Positions 52,774-64,000 of a stretch of DNA of 64,000 nucleotides are shown one piece after another. The stretch's first letter is position 1. Every line of letters starts with the position of its first letter. This DNA comes from Sapria himalayana (Eukaryota; Streptophyta; Magnoliopsida; Malpighiales; Rafflesiaceae), in assembly GCA_029783825.1 (NCBI GenBank), contig JAREIK010002677.1, positions 431,230 through 495,229 of the forward strand, in the 5' to 3' direction. The notes under the pieces are model-generated. The model had not been told where the DNA came from, made no database searches, and worked only from the letters and a program-made list of their open reading frames with translations. The position numbers and the translations under genes were made by a program.

Positions 52774-52847
<74 letters not shown>
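52774..52847. repeat. (AT)n microsatellite
   Basis: A pure AT tract of about 74 bases, the longest in the window. It is followed by GTTATTTTGGAAAGG and the word related to 26219 and 38390. Confidence 0.9.
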
Positions 52848-52850
<3 letters not shown>

Positions 52851-52989
52851 ATTTTGGAAAGGTATGTCATAGTCTATATATGAAATTAACTCTAACCCAT
52901 ATAGTTAAAAAAAATTCCTAGCTAAATGCATATATTTTGAAATAAAATATTAAAAGAATTATTGATTCTAAATGTATATAAACTAATAA

Positions 52990-54119
52990 CAAAATAAATT
53001 CAGATAATTATTTAGTGATGGTTTTAAATTAGCCGGGGAAAATCTGTCGCTAATAATTATCTAGGAAAATTCCGTCGCTAAATTCTCCGCTTTTCTATGG
53101 GCAGAAATTATGAAAATTTAGTGGCTGATTATGTTGGGATATAATTAGCTAAAAAAATTTGTCACTAATAATTATCTAAGAAAATACCGTCGCTAAATCC
53201 ATCGCAAAATTAAAGTTTTTATTTTCTAGGGAAATTCCGTCGCTAAATTCGTCACTAATTTATGGATTTTATTAGCTAGAAATATTTGCTTGATAAATCC
53301 ATAGTGAAAATATAGATTTTATTAGCTAGTGAAAATACAGATTTTATTAGCTAATAAAAATCCATCGCTAAATCTGTCGCTAAATAATGGATTTTATTAG
53401 CAGAGGAAAATCCGTCGCTAAATCAAGAATTTTATTAGCAAAGGAAAATCCATAGCTAAATCTGTCACTAAATCATTGATTTTATTAGCAAGAGAAAATC
53501 CATCGCTAAATCCATCGCTAAATCATGAATTTTATTAGCAAGGAAAATCCATCGCAAAATCATAGATTTAATTAGCAACGGAAAATTCATCGCTAAATCC
53601 ATCGCCAAATCATGGATTATATTAGCGAGGAAAATCCGTCAATAAATCCGTTGTTAAAAATTAGCTAGAAAAATCTATCACAAATTTCGGCATTATTTTA
53701 ATGCTTTTTTTAAAGAGGGATATTCCGTCGCAAAATCCGTCGCAAAATTCCCCATTTTTTGAGTGGAAGTTATGAAAATTTTCCGTCACTAAATCCGTTG
53801 CTAAATCCCCGCTTTTTTTGAGTAGATTTTATGAAATTTTTCATTGTTAATCTGTTGCTAAATCCATCGCTAAATCCCCCACTTTTTTGAGAAAAATTTT
53901 CGAAAAATTTTCTCTTGTTAATCCGTCGCTAATCCGTTACTATTTTTTTTTCCAAAAAAAGATCATAAATCCCTTGCTATTCCCTAGCTAATCCCTTATA
54001 ATTTAGCTAGGGATTAATCCCTAGCTAAAATTCCCTAGCTAAAATTACCTAGCTAAAATTACCTAGCTAAAATTCCCTAGCTAAAATTCCCAAGCTAAAT
54101 TGATATTTTTCTTGTAGTA
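52990..54119 (-). repeat. right subterminal repeats and TIR
   Basis: About 1.1 kb of degenerate units containing AAATCCGTCGCTAAATCC and ATGGATTTTATTAGC, spaced at roughly 50-60 bases, many perfect at the core. The outer 100 bases carry AAATTCCCTAGCTAAAATTA-type repeats and end CTTGTAGT(A) at 54119. They are inverted relative to the left end at 25580. Confidence 0.85.
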
Positions 54120-54395
54120 AAATAGTTGATATATTTAATTAATAAAATTATGATAGGTCATATTATTGTTAACTCATAACAAATATGTGATAGCCATATA
54201 GAGAAATCTAGAATGCTACTTTCTAGAGCATAATAGTGATTAAGTGGGCAAATTTTCTGATGAACATCATGTTGAACTAATTGTATGGTGATTAACCTCT
54301 GATAAATATACAAACATAAGTTGCCAGTTTGAGAGATAGCCAAATGTTAAAAGTCCTGCATTGATTAAAATCTAGTATGATCTTGAGGATGATCA
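54120..54395. other. right flank of the CACTA-type element
   Basis: About 270 bases of unique sequence between the element end and the satellite. If the element had simply inserted into the copia reverse transcriptase at 25576, RT should resume here. It does not recognisably do so. It contains GATTAAGTGGGCAAATTTTC, loosely like sequence near copia LTRs, but this is not enough to assign. Confidence 0.4.
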
Positions 54396-54399
54396 ATAA

Positions 54400-55990
54400 T
54401 TATATGTTTAACTATATATGTATAATTATTTATAAATATTTGTATAATTATATAAATCTATTTATAACTATATTTTATTATATTTGTAACTATGTAAACT
54501 AATTTTATAACTATATCCACAACTATATATAACTATTTTTTTAACTTAATTATAATTTATAACTATATGTATAATTCTATATAACTATATTTCTAACAAA
54601 ATATATTATAGGTTTAATAATATATAACAATATTTAATTGTATTTTACTATATAAATATTTGTATAACTATGTAATACTCTATATAATTAAATATAACTA
54701 TATTTGTAATAATGTATACAAATATGTATTCATATAATTAATCTATTTATTTGTTTATAACCTTTTATACATTTTTATATAACTACTTATAACTACTTGT
54801 ATGAATATATCTATAAATAACTATATGTTTTAATATATATAACTCTATTTTTATCTATATATACTATAGTTATAAGGACATATAACTATAAATAATTGTC
54901 TTTGACTGTATGTATAACTATAAAAACATTATACATAAATATATTAAAATTTATAATTAACAACATATATTTACTAAATATATTTATATATTAGTATAAA
55001 AAAATGTATTTTTGTATATCTATACCTATACATAACTATATGTATAAATATAAAATATTATATATATATATATATATATACTGACATGTATAAATATAAT
55101 TTAAACTATATGTGTATTTATATGTATAACTACATGTAACTATATTTATAATTACATGTATAACAACATACAACATTATGTTTAATTATGTGTTTAACTA
55201 TATATACATATTTGTAAAACTAAATAAAACTTTATATAATAAAATATAACTATATTTTTAACTATTTATACATATATGTATACATATATGTAAATCTATA
55301 TATTTGTTTATAACTATGTATATATTTATGTAAAACTAAATATAACTACTCGTATGAATATATATATATAACTAAATGTTTAACGAAATATAATTTTTTA
55401 TAACTATATATATTATATGTATAATAACAATTAACTATAAATAATTCTATCTTACTATATGTATAACTATAAAAAATGTATACATAACTATATTTAAATA
55501 TATATATAACAACATATATTTAATATACATTTTTATATTTTAGTATAAAATATGTATTTTAGTGTATATATATATATATCTATACATAAATATATGTATA
55601 AATATATGAAATTGTATGAAAAAATCTATTTATACATACATGCATAAATATAAGTTTAACTAAACGTGTAACTATATGTATAACCACATGTAACTATATT
55701 TATAATTATATATATAAAAACATACAACATAAAGTTTAACTATATGTGTATAACTATATATAGATATTTGTATAACTATAAAAAACTTTATATAAATAAA
55801 TATAACTTTATTTTTAATTATGTATACATATATGTATAAAAATATGTAAATCTATATAATTATTTATAATTATACATTTATGTATAACTACTTATAACTA
55901 CTTGTATGCATGTATCTATATATAACTATATGTTTAACTATATGTTTAACTATATACTTATTTATAACTACATATACTATGTGTATAAAA
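54400..55990. repeat. satellite with about 555-bp period
   Basis: About three long units of TATAACTATATGTATAACTA-type sequence. The marker CTTATAACTACTTGTATG recurs at about 54785, 55335 (as TATAACTACTCGTATG) and 55891. The marker AACAACATATATTTA recurs near 54960 and 55510. Each unit is itself built from short TAACTATA words, so there are two levels of repetition. Confidence 0.65.
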
Positions 55991-56269
55991 ACATATAATT
56001 ATTAACGGGATAATACAAATTTGTTGCGCTAACTTGATTAACTGACAAAAGATACATAATCAACAATATGTAAGCACATAGCATGAGAGTGTTCGTTGGT
56101 CAGGCTCATATATGGTATAATACAATTAAGGTATACTTACCTAATCCCAACCCTTAGGCCTCAAACTCATATATGAACTTATGTATGACAAATGATGTAA
56201 TATCTTAAAGTTTTGTATAGAAGAAAATTTGTTTTTCTTTTATGTAATTCCTCATTCTAACATTGCATT
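55991..56269. other. unique spacer
   Basis: About 280 bases of unique, moderately AT-rich sequence between the satellite and the CT tract. No CACTA 5' terminus is visible here for copy C. Confidence 0.5.
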
Positions 56270-56640
56270 CTCTATGTGTCTCTCTCTCCCTCTCTAATTC
56301 TTTTTGTGTCACTCTCTTCCTCTTTTTCTTTCTATGTAACTCTCTCTCTCTTGTTAATTTCTTTCTCGCTCTCCTTTCTTACTTGTTATATATATCTCTC
56401 TCTCTCCCTCTCTCCCTTCCTATCCCTCTCTCTCTCTCCATCTCTCTTTCTCCCCCCTCCCTCCCTCCCCCCTCTCTCTCTCCCTCTCTCTTCCTTTCAC
56501 CATTTCTCTTCGACTCTATCTACCCCCATCTCTCTCCCTCTCCCCTTTCTCTTTCTCTCTCTCTCTCTCCATCTCTCCATTTCTCTACCCCTCTCTCTCC
56601 CCACCTTCTCTCCCCCTCTCTCTCCCTCTCCCTCTTCCCC
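56270..56640. repeat. CT-rich polypyrimidine tract
   Basis: About 370 bases of CTCTCT, CCCTCT and TTTCTCT words, nearly all pyrimidine on the plus strand and less than 300 bases upstream of the first TNP2 coding of copy C. Plus-strand frames read Ser/Leu/Pro and are repeat artefacts. It could sit in the promoter or 5' leader of copy C, but this is not shown. Confidence 0.85.
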
Positions 56641-56919
56641 TTCAAACTTTAAATGTCTTTCGTTTTTGCTTTCTTATACATTATCATATTTTTCTCCCTT
56701 TATCTAGTAATACCATGATATCTATTAATCTTTATCATGCTAAAATTGCTTTATCTATTCATGTAGATTCTACAAATGCATTGCCTCAATATTCATGTTA
56801 TTTAATTTTTAAATATTCATCTGTAAGTAATTTTATTTAATTATTAGTATATTTTGAAGTAATAGAATGTTTAATTCAAAATAATATTTGAGCATTATTT
56901 TTTGAAAATATAACAGGGC

Positions 56920-59900
56920 AAAAATGAGTTCATATCATAAGTGGATGTACTAAAGGTTCATGAATGGAATTTTGAATAAAGATTTTTTGAGTGGCTTAAA
57001 ACTTTCATCAATTTTGCACGTAATCAATCGAGATGGATGGATGGAGAAAAAATTAAGTGTCCATGTAATCATCACAAGTGTCAGAATATCCCTTTTCGTG
57101 ATGCAAACACTATAAGATACTATTTGGCTAAATATGGCTTTGTGCCAAATTATTTTGATTGGATTTATAATGGGGAAAGTGCAATGGCTCTGAACTATGA
57201 CCAACACGAGGGTATTGAATCATTTGCTTGTGGTGAAGAAGCATCAAACACATACCATAGAATGATCATGGATGCTTTTGGTGCTGACTTCAATAAGGAT
57301 TACATTGATGAACCACCTAATACCGAAGCTCATAAATTTTATAAAATGCTTAAAGCTGCAGATAAAGAGTTGTAGCCTAGTTGTAAAACACATTTGCAAT
57401 TGTTACTTGTAGCTCGACTTATGAGTATTAAGTCAAAAAATCATATGTTTGAGAGATTATTTTATCAAGTGTCAAAACTGATGAAGAAGATTGTTCCGGA
57501 TAATAATTTGATCACTAATAACTTTTACAAGACTAAGAGTTACTACGAAGAATGGGTCTACCAGTGGTGAAATTGATTATTGTTTCAATGGATGTATGTT
57601 ATATTGGGGTGGTGATAGTGATTTAATTAGCTGAAAGTTTTGTGATCATCCTCGATTTAAGAAGGCATCTCGTGTTATAGATATGCAACAAAAATTGAAA
57701 GTTGCATTTAAAAAGATGTATTATTTTTTATTAATTCCTCGATTACTCATACTATATGCATCAAATGATATAGCAATGATATGAGGTGGCATTCTGAGCA
57801 TGAGATTGAAGAAGGGGTAATGCGTCATCCATCATATTCACTTTCTTGGAAGCATTTTAATTATATACATCGAAATTTTCCAGCTGAAAGTCGAAATGTG
57901 AGATTGGGTCTCTGTATAGATGGATTTCAACTATTTGGGCAATCTGGACAATAGTATTCAACATGACCAATGATAGTGGCACATTATAACTTGCCTCTAT
58001 GGTTGTGTATGAAGGAGCAATATATGTTTTTGTCAAAAGTGGTTCCAGGGCCAAAAAATCTGATAGACATGCTGGATATTTTTTTACAGCCTCTTATAGT
58101 AGAGATAAATCATTTGTGAGATCTTGGTGTGAATACATATGATATCTCAAAGAAGCAAAATTTCATTATGTGGGCGGCCCTTATGTGGATAGTAAGTGAT
58201 TTTTCTGCATATTCAATATTGTTTGGTTGGAGTACTGTAGGACGATTCGCATGCCAACATTGCATGAAAAATTATGATGCATTTACCCTCAAATTTAGTG
58301 GTAGATAGTCATGGTTTGATAACCATCGTAAGTTTTTACAATCGAATCATCCATTTCAAAGAAATAGAATTGCATTTCAAAAAAATAAAACTATTATGAC
58401 ATTTGCACCAGTAGTTCGTCCAGGAGATGATATTATGATAGAGATCTAGAGTTTGGGTTTGAAGAAGGTAACTAAAAAGGATGCTACTAGAAGTAATGAA
58501 CCAATAGGAAAAATATTTGGTGGTAGTAACCGTAGTGTATTTTGTGACTTTCTCTATTGGAATTCCTATATAATTTTTCATAACTTAGATGTAATGCATA
58601 TTGAAAAAAAAATCTCTTTAACAATATTTTCAATACTATCCTTAATGTAGATGGAAAAATAAAAGATACTTTAAATTCAAGACAAGAGCTGAATAATTAA
58701 TGTTGAAATCCTGAATTTAAACTGAATGAGGCAACAAAAAAATTCCCTAAAGCTCGCTACACACTTGATAAGAAAGCAAGATAGATATTGTGTGAATGGG
58801 ATAAAAATTTGAAATTTTCTTATGGATATGTGTCAAATATGGATAGATGCGCAGATATGAAAAATCTTAAGTTATTTTGAATGAAAAGTCATGATGATCA
58901 TGTATTTATGAGGATATTAATACCTATTGCATTCCGTAAATTACATCTTCTAAGTGTTTGGAAGGTCCTTACAGAACTTATTTTGTTTTTTAAATAACTA
59001 ACTGCAACAACAATCAAAATAGATAACATTGTGAGTTTGGAGAATGACATTTCACTTAATTTTGATGTATGATAGATAAATGTACCTCGAAATGATGAAG
59101 GTTATGTGATGGTAGAATATGATTCTGTGGACAAACTATCTATCTTTAAGTACCCTGGAAGATCATTTGGAAGAGCAATAAAAATATGTATGATAGATGA
59201 AGAGTACAAATCAACCCAGAGCTACGCTTTACTTAATTCTGAGGAGATAACACCATATATTGAGTATGTATACCCAAAATGGTTACAAGTTTAATCATAT
59301 TTTAATTTTATCTTTAATAGGAATTATTAAAAATTGATATATATTTTTCTCTCTCTTTTTATATATGTGCATTATTTATGTTGAGCAATTAAAATATAGG
59401 AAACCAGCAATTTCCAGCAATTATGTCGATTATATGCTAGAAACTGAATTTGCGAATTGATTCAAAAATTATGTTAGAATTATTAAGTTTTAAATTTTTG
59501 AATTATTTAATTTATTAGTATCGTTTATTTGTTAATATCATTTTTACAATTTATATCACAGGCTATTGATCCTTCAAATGGATATTCAAATATTTTCATT
59601 CAGAATCTAAGTAAAAGCCCATTTAGATATGTGACAACATATCTTGGGTATTTTATCAATGGATATAAATTTAATACAATTGGGCATGGTTCTTCTAAAA
59701 CAACAATGAATATTGGTGTATCCATTAAAGGCTCAGGTTATAGTGTAGATGATATTAATTATCATGATCAACTCAAACAAGTTATTGAGTTGGAGTATCC
59801 TAGACTCGAAAATAACAGGATTGTATTATTAAAGTGCTAGTGGTTTAATCCTACATGAAATATGGGCACAAAGATTCATTCGGATTATAAGTTAGTAGAT

Positions 59901-60292
59901 GTTAAACATAAATGATGATATAATTGATATGAGCCATTTATTATGGCAGTTCAAGTCACTCAAGTATATTATTGTACATATCCGAGTTTATCTCGTTATA
60001 AGAGTGATTGGTGTGTGATTTGCAAAATCAAAGCTCGATCAAATTTTGAAGTACCGACATCACAACAAAGAAGTGTAGACTTAGATATTGCACCAGTATT
60101 TTAGGAATATGACATAAATAATATTTAGCCTGTACATGTAGATGAAGATCTAGAAAATTTATGTGACTCAAATAGTGGCCTAATAGAAATTAAGATGATC
60201 AATTTCTATCTGAAGATGAGTTTGAACATCTATCGAAATCAGACAAAATATTAGAAGATCAATTGGAGGATGACAGTGATGCCGATATTTAA
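56920..60292 (+). pseudogene. CACTA copy C: TNP2-like transposase remnant
   Basis: This is the most complete TNP2 trace in the window. The N-terminal Transpos_assoc domain is at 56970-57190 (FARNQSRWMDGEKIKCPC, then GFVPNYFDWIYNGES). Transposase_21 lies at about 57570-58650: INYCFNGCMLYWGGDSD, KMYYF.LIPRL, AESRNVRLGLCIDGFQ-like, MWAALMWIVSDFSAYS, HNLDVMHIEKKI. DUF4218 is only partly present (about 58700-59060). Then come VDKLSIFKYPGRSFGRAI (59129) and DUF4216 at 59560-60060 (YLGYFINGYKFNTIGHGSSK). The stop is at 60290. Relative to copy A, about 360 bases are missing at 59065 (copy A about 905-1265), removing the conserved IFPPSFF and GPVQ motifs and one intron. Stops and frameshifts elsewhere make it non-functional. 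Same orientation as copy A. Confidence 0.9.
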
Positions 60293-60432
60293 ACTGTTAT
60301 AATTTTATTATAATATTAAACTATCAAAGAGTTTCTATATTTTGTTGAAATCTATCAGTGTGTTTTATTCTAAAATGCATGCTTATTCATTATATCTCTA
60401 TTATTTGTTCTATGTTTTATTTTGTACAACAG

Positions 60433-62399
60433 ATGGTGCATAAAAGACGTGTCCGTGGTGGAGTTGGACATAGACACAAAAATGAACCAAATTCATCTAG
60501 TATGTTACATCATGTTGTAGAATCAGTACAATCTCATATCCACCATATCCACACTTCAACATCACAATCACCATCTTTATTTCTATCGGCATCACCATCA
60601 TTGAGACCTCTCCTATCGCCTTTATCAGATATAAGCCCACCATCCATTGTTCATCCTGCACACAATTTTGATCCATCTCTATCTTCTACACCACATTTTA
60701 GACCGATAGTTCTCCCATTTACAAAACCAATGACATCATCAAATGATGTGCCTTCCTCTACATTCAGTCTAAGTTAGTAATTGAGATTGTGGATGGGAGG
60801 TAAAAAAAATATGTAAATATGACTTGAAAAAAAAATCTGATGTTACTGTCGGTTGCTTTTTTTAAATATATAGTTATGATTTGCTTGTTTTCAATGTTAT
60901 TTATTTATTTCGTATAATTTTATTCTATCTCACAAGTGCTCGACTATAATTACAAAGTCTTTTAAGAAAATAACTAGCTTATAAAGTATTCTCCTGAAAG
61001 AAAGTTTTCGAATCTACAAAAGAGTCTTATTTTAATGACAGGTAAAAAATAAAAAAACAAAAGCATTGAAAAATAATTATCTAATTATTTAACTATTATG
61101 TTGGTTATTATTCAAGTAGTAAATAATTATGTTCTTGTTAATATAAATTCTTTTGTGATTTTTCTATATAAAGAATAAGTACACATGGGCACTCAAATTT
61201 GATGTAAAGATAAAGTCATTATGTGAGATCAAAGCTACTCAATGGTATTTTGATTTTGTCCATAAATTGAATAATATGAAAGAAAGGCCTAATTTTATAT
61301 CCGATGATGACTGGCCCAAGTGGCTTAAGTATTGGGAGGAGCCAGATGTGAAAAAAAATCAGATATAGCCAGCAAAAATCGATGAAGTGAGGTAGGTGGA
61401 CTAGGTACAGAAATCTATCGACACACAGGATGGTTGAAGTCGAGCATTGAGCATGCTCAAGGTTTCAGTACACTTTTAAAATTGTAAACATTTATATATT
61501 TAGTTGTTGTCCTAATAGTCTAATAAATCAATCTGTGCATGGTTTTATTAATTTTGTTAAAATTTTTGATCATCTGTTATTTTATGACTTAATAAATACA
61601 TATTCTAGGCTGGATAATTGGGTTGAGATCCCAATTTTATGAGATTTTTAAGAAGATGCATATGAAAAAAGTGGATAGTCATTTTGTTGATAATAAGTCT
61701 CAGATGATTGCTGTAAGAATCTATTATATTAATAAAATTTTATAATACTATAGTACATTTTGAAAGTTGTTTGGAATGCAAAATAATTATTTTATTTTTT
61801 GTATATCTATAATAGTATTTTTCACTATTTTATCTCAGGAACTCTTGGAGGAATGTGTGACAACTACTTCTCAACAAATTAAGGGTTCTATGGATCTTCA
61901 ACCAATAGATTATGATCCTATTTATTTGGAGACCATAGGAGGTCGTAAGTAACAACAAGTGCATGACATCGTCTTGAAGGGAGTGGCATTTTGTTGTAGC
62001 AGTTGTGCTTCTATTTCATCTATCTCAACAATAGTGGATGAGGTGGTCGAACAATAAGCAATGGAAACAAATGAATGTATTGTAGTTATGGAGACCGAAA
62101 TTAAAAAGAAGGATGACCAGATATCTCATTTGAATGAAGAGATATATGAAATTAAAGAACAGAAAGATTAGCAGTATACTAATTTGAAGGAAGACATACA
62201 ATAAATGAAAGAAGAGAAGGAGGAGGAGATTGCTAATTTGATGGAAGAAATGCAAGAAATTAAAGAAATAAATGATGAGAAGAAAGAAATTAAGAATGTA
62301 ATGCAATAGCAGATGTCCTATGTGGAGTCACAATTAGTGGCATTGACGCAACAGATAGCATTCTGAGATCTAGCTATGAAGCCTCACAAGAAAAGCTAG
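60433..62399 (+). pseudogene. CACTA copy C: Ptta/En/Spm TnpA-like remnant
   Basis: This is the second gene of copy C. The first exon (ATG 60433) stays open for 115 codons, from MVHKRRVRGGVGHRHKNEPN through a Ser/Pro/His-rich segment to a stop at 60775, where copy A already has a stop at codon 12. Later exons show KERPNFISDDDWPKWLKYWE near 61275-61340, KSSIEHA-like sequence near 61440, FLRRCI/KKVD-like sequence near 61650, QELLEECVTTTSQQIKGSMD at 61845-61900 and LQPIDYDPIYLETIGGRK at 61895-61950. A long coiled coil with repeated METE..KKDDQI and EEMQEIKE words follows (62080-62310). The coiled coil is longer than in copy A by roughly 100 bases. Frameshifts and stops are present throughout. Confidence 0.85.
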
Positions 62400-62798
62400 C
62401 TTAAAATTCCCTACTAATTATGATGATGATTTCGTATGAGAATTATTTCTGAACTATTATTGATTTTTGTCTATGTGTAGTAAAACTTGAAGTGATTTTT
62501 TTCCAAGTTTCAATTTTTTTATTCTGATTTTGTTCTTTGCTTTGCTGATTAACCTAATAATGAATCTTTGCAAGACAGATGATGTGATATGCATAAAAAA
62601 ATTATGATTCAAAGCATTCAGACATTGCCATAGTCCTTCCATTTCATGGGTTTCGTATTTACAGATTTCAGCTTGATCAAAAGGAGGCCTAGCTTTTATT
62701 ATCTTCATTATTCCTAAAACATTTTATTTTTCCACTCTCTTTCTCTCTAAACATCATTGTTGGACATCTTTTAGATTTTTGTTAAATTTATATGACTA

Positions 62799-62930
62799 TC
62801 AATTTTAATTTGTGTTAGTTCATGTCTATAATAACTATTTTTATATATCTGTGAAAATGTTTGTTGTCCCTATATTTTTTGGGTAGAGTTTTAGCCAATT
62901 ATAGGTATGTAAAAGGCTTGGCTAGTCCTT
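62799..62930 (+). repeat. CACTA tail leader (copy C)
   Basis: Matches the module leaders of copies A and B: TTCATGTCTATAATAACT, TTTTTATATATCTGTGAAAA, TTTTTTGGGTAGAGTTTTAG, TTATAGGTATGTAAAAGGC. Immediately after it, where the other copies have a GC-rich island, the sequence is different. Confidence 0.8.
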
Positions 62931-63289
62931 CATGGTGATGGGAACAACACCTTAGCCTATTAAGCTATGAGATGAACCAAAAAATTAATTCCACAAAAAC
63001 CTAGGTTTGTTCTTGACACTCTTATTTTGAGTAGATCTACGTCATCATAGTTTAGATATACGACTGCTTGTTATCAGATATTGGTTTGTAAATGTTATGC
63101 TCCATGTGAAGGTGTAACAATGTTCTCTATTTGCGTGGAGTACCAAAGTAAAAAGAACTAGAAATGCTGACAATGCTTGAGAGATGTATATGTGTGTTTT
63201 AAAGTCCTATATTATTTTATTCTGTTGTCTTTGATGATATGTCTATTTGCATGAAAGTACAAGTGTGTGTGTCATCTAAGGCTATGTGA
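62931..63289. other. non-GCN sequence in place of the island
   Basis: About 360 bases of ordinary composition (starting TTGGCTAGTCCTTCATGG) between the tail leader and the palindromic array. No triplet repeat and no coding trace. Either the island was replaced here or this is the ancestral state. Confidence 0.6.
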
Positions 63290-63640
63290 TTATACATACG
63301 AACATATAATATTACAGTATATACGTACATATATACTTTGTATAAATTACATATATACTGAGTATATATCTACATATATTGAGTAAATAAGTATGTATAT
63401 ACCGAGTATATATGTTCGTATATACTGAGTATATTTGTACATATATACTCAGTATTTGCATACATATATACTGCATTATATATGTATGTATATACTCGGT
63501 ATATAAGTATGTTTATCCTGTAGTATATACGTAAATTTATACTCAATATATGCATACTTTTATTCTGTAGTATATACATACATATATATCGAGTATATAT
63601 ATAATTGGGTGCATATATTTATTTGTAGACATGTATATAT
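63290..63640. repeat. palindromic TATATACTGAGTATATA array (copy C)
   Basis: The cleanest example of the palindromic array. TATATACT-G-AGTATATA at 63353-63369 is a perfect palindrome around one base, and variants recur (ATATACCGAGTATATA, ATATACTCGGTATATA, ATACTGAGTATATTTG). Units are about 30 bases apart. Confidence 0.75.
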
Positions 63641-64000
63641 TATCATACATACACACCCATTTACACACAGACACACTTTTGAATATATAATTGCTAGGGC
63701 TGGTCTAGTCATCATTGGGCATTGCTTACTAATGCAGGTAATAAAAGTCATGGATATTAGACTTTCCCTAAAGCTGTGGGATTAAGATATTTCATGTCAA
63801 GTCTAGCGAGGCAGAGGTTGGTCTTAAAAATCTTAGTAATTGTGTTGATATGCAATTATCACATAGTACAAAGCGAACGTATGAGTAAATAAGTTTTTTT
63901 GCTCCAGGTTCTACAATGATTGGTTCTAATTATACTAGGTCTTAAGATGATAATGATGATACTCATGTAGAAGGTGATATTTGCACATATAATAATGCAG
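63641..64000 (+). other. unassigned end of window, exon-like at 63911
   Basis: No TIR of copy C appears before the window ends. At about 63895-63910 TTTTTTTGCTCCAG resembles a 3' splice site. The following bases read GSTMIGSNYTRS, a stop, then DDNDDTHVEGDICTYNNA. This could be an exon start, but it is too short to identify. Confidence 0.25.

Larger units (their letters stand above)
25580..54119. mobile_element. putative 28.5-kb CACTA-type element
   Basis: The left end starts CACTACAAAAAAATATTCATTT. The right end, read on the minus strand from 54119, is TACTACAAGAAAAATATC, then AATTTAGCTTGGG. Beyond the TIRs, about 80 more bases match between the ends (for example GGGATTAGCTAGGGAATAGC and AAGGGATTTATGAT on both). 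Three-base flanks are AAA on each side (25577-25579 and 54120-54122), the target duplication size of CACTA elements, although AAA is weak evidence here. The left end interrupts a copia reverse transcriptase. No TNP2 belonging to this element is visible inside, so if it is one unit it is non-autonomous and has collected other elements. Alternatively the two ends belong to separate related insertions. Confidence 0.55.

Noticed and set aside
56263..56707. Ser/Leu/Pro-rich frames resembling a membrane or proline-rich protein
   Set aside because: A polypyrimidine CT tract translated. Frames overlap and have no other support.
1..62399. Copies A and C as the two ends of one large segmental duplication
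   Set aside because: Only the CACTA sequence is shared. Flanks after 4930 and 62930 differ, so two separate insertions of one family are simpler.

Overview
This window looks like intergenic, repeat-dominated nuclear DNA from a flowering plant. The evidence is two degraded CACTA (En/Spm) transposons with plant TNP2 and Ptta/En/Spm transposase domains, several broken Ty1/copia elements, two decayed hAT transposases with plant-type domain order, spliceosomal-type GT..AG introns in the transposon genes, and very AT-rich spacers. The species cannot be fixed from the sequence. I find no intact host gene, tRNA, rRNA or CRISPR array. Nearly every coding trace is a pseudogene with stops and frameshifts.

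Layout. 1-7,710: the 3' two thirds of CACTA copy A. It holds a TNP2 remnant, a TnpA-like remnant, then an unusual tail of two tandem modules. Each module has a conserved leader, a GC-rich period-3 island, an array of TATATAC/GTATATA palindromes and a conserved spacer. The subterminal repeats and terminal inverted repeat (TIR) follow. 7,711-21,640: about 13.9 kb of degenerate GATA/GACA/GATT tetranucleotide repeat, all in one orientation. 21,651-25,576: a probable CACTA end fragment, a copia gag-protease remnant with primer-binding site and LTR (minus strand), and a second copia gag-pol remnant (plus strand). 25,580-54,119: a putative 28.5-kb CACTA-type element with matching ends and AAA flanks. 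It contains no TNP2 trace of its own, but carries an inverted copy (B, 32,908-35,925) of copy A's tail, exon-like fragments, a copia reverse-transcriptase remnant and two hAT pseudogenes, in otherwise AT-rich filler. 54,400-55,990: a satellite with a period near 555 bp. 56,270-56,640: a CT-rich tract. 56,920-62,930: CACTA copy C, in the same orientation as copy A, followed by a palindromic array but no GC-rich island.

How the parts work together. Nothing here appears functional as a pathway. The window is nested mobile DNA plus simple-sequence expansion. In intact relatives TNP2 is the transposase and the TnpA-like protein binds subterminal repeats; in this window both proteins are broken in both copies. 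The two most distinctive things are the 14-kb GATA array, bracketed by CACTA-type ends, and the GC-rich period-3 islands paired with palindromic arrays in the CACTA tails. I did not find convincing evidence of a new biological system beyond these structures.
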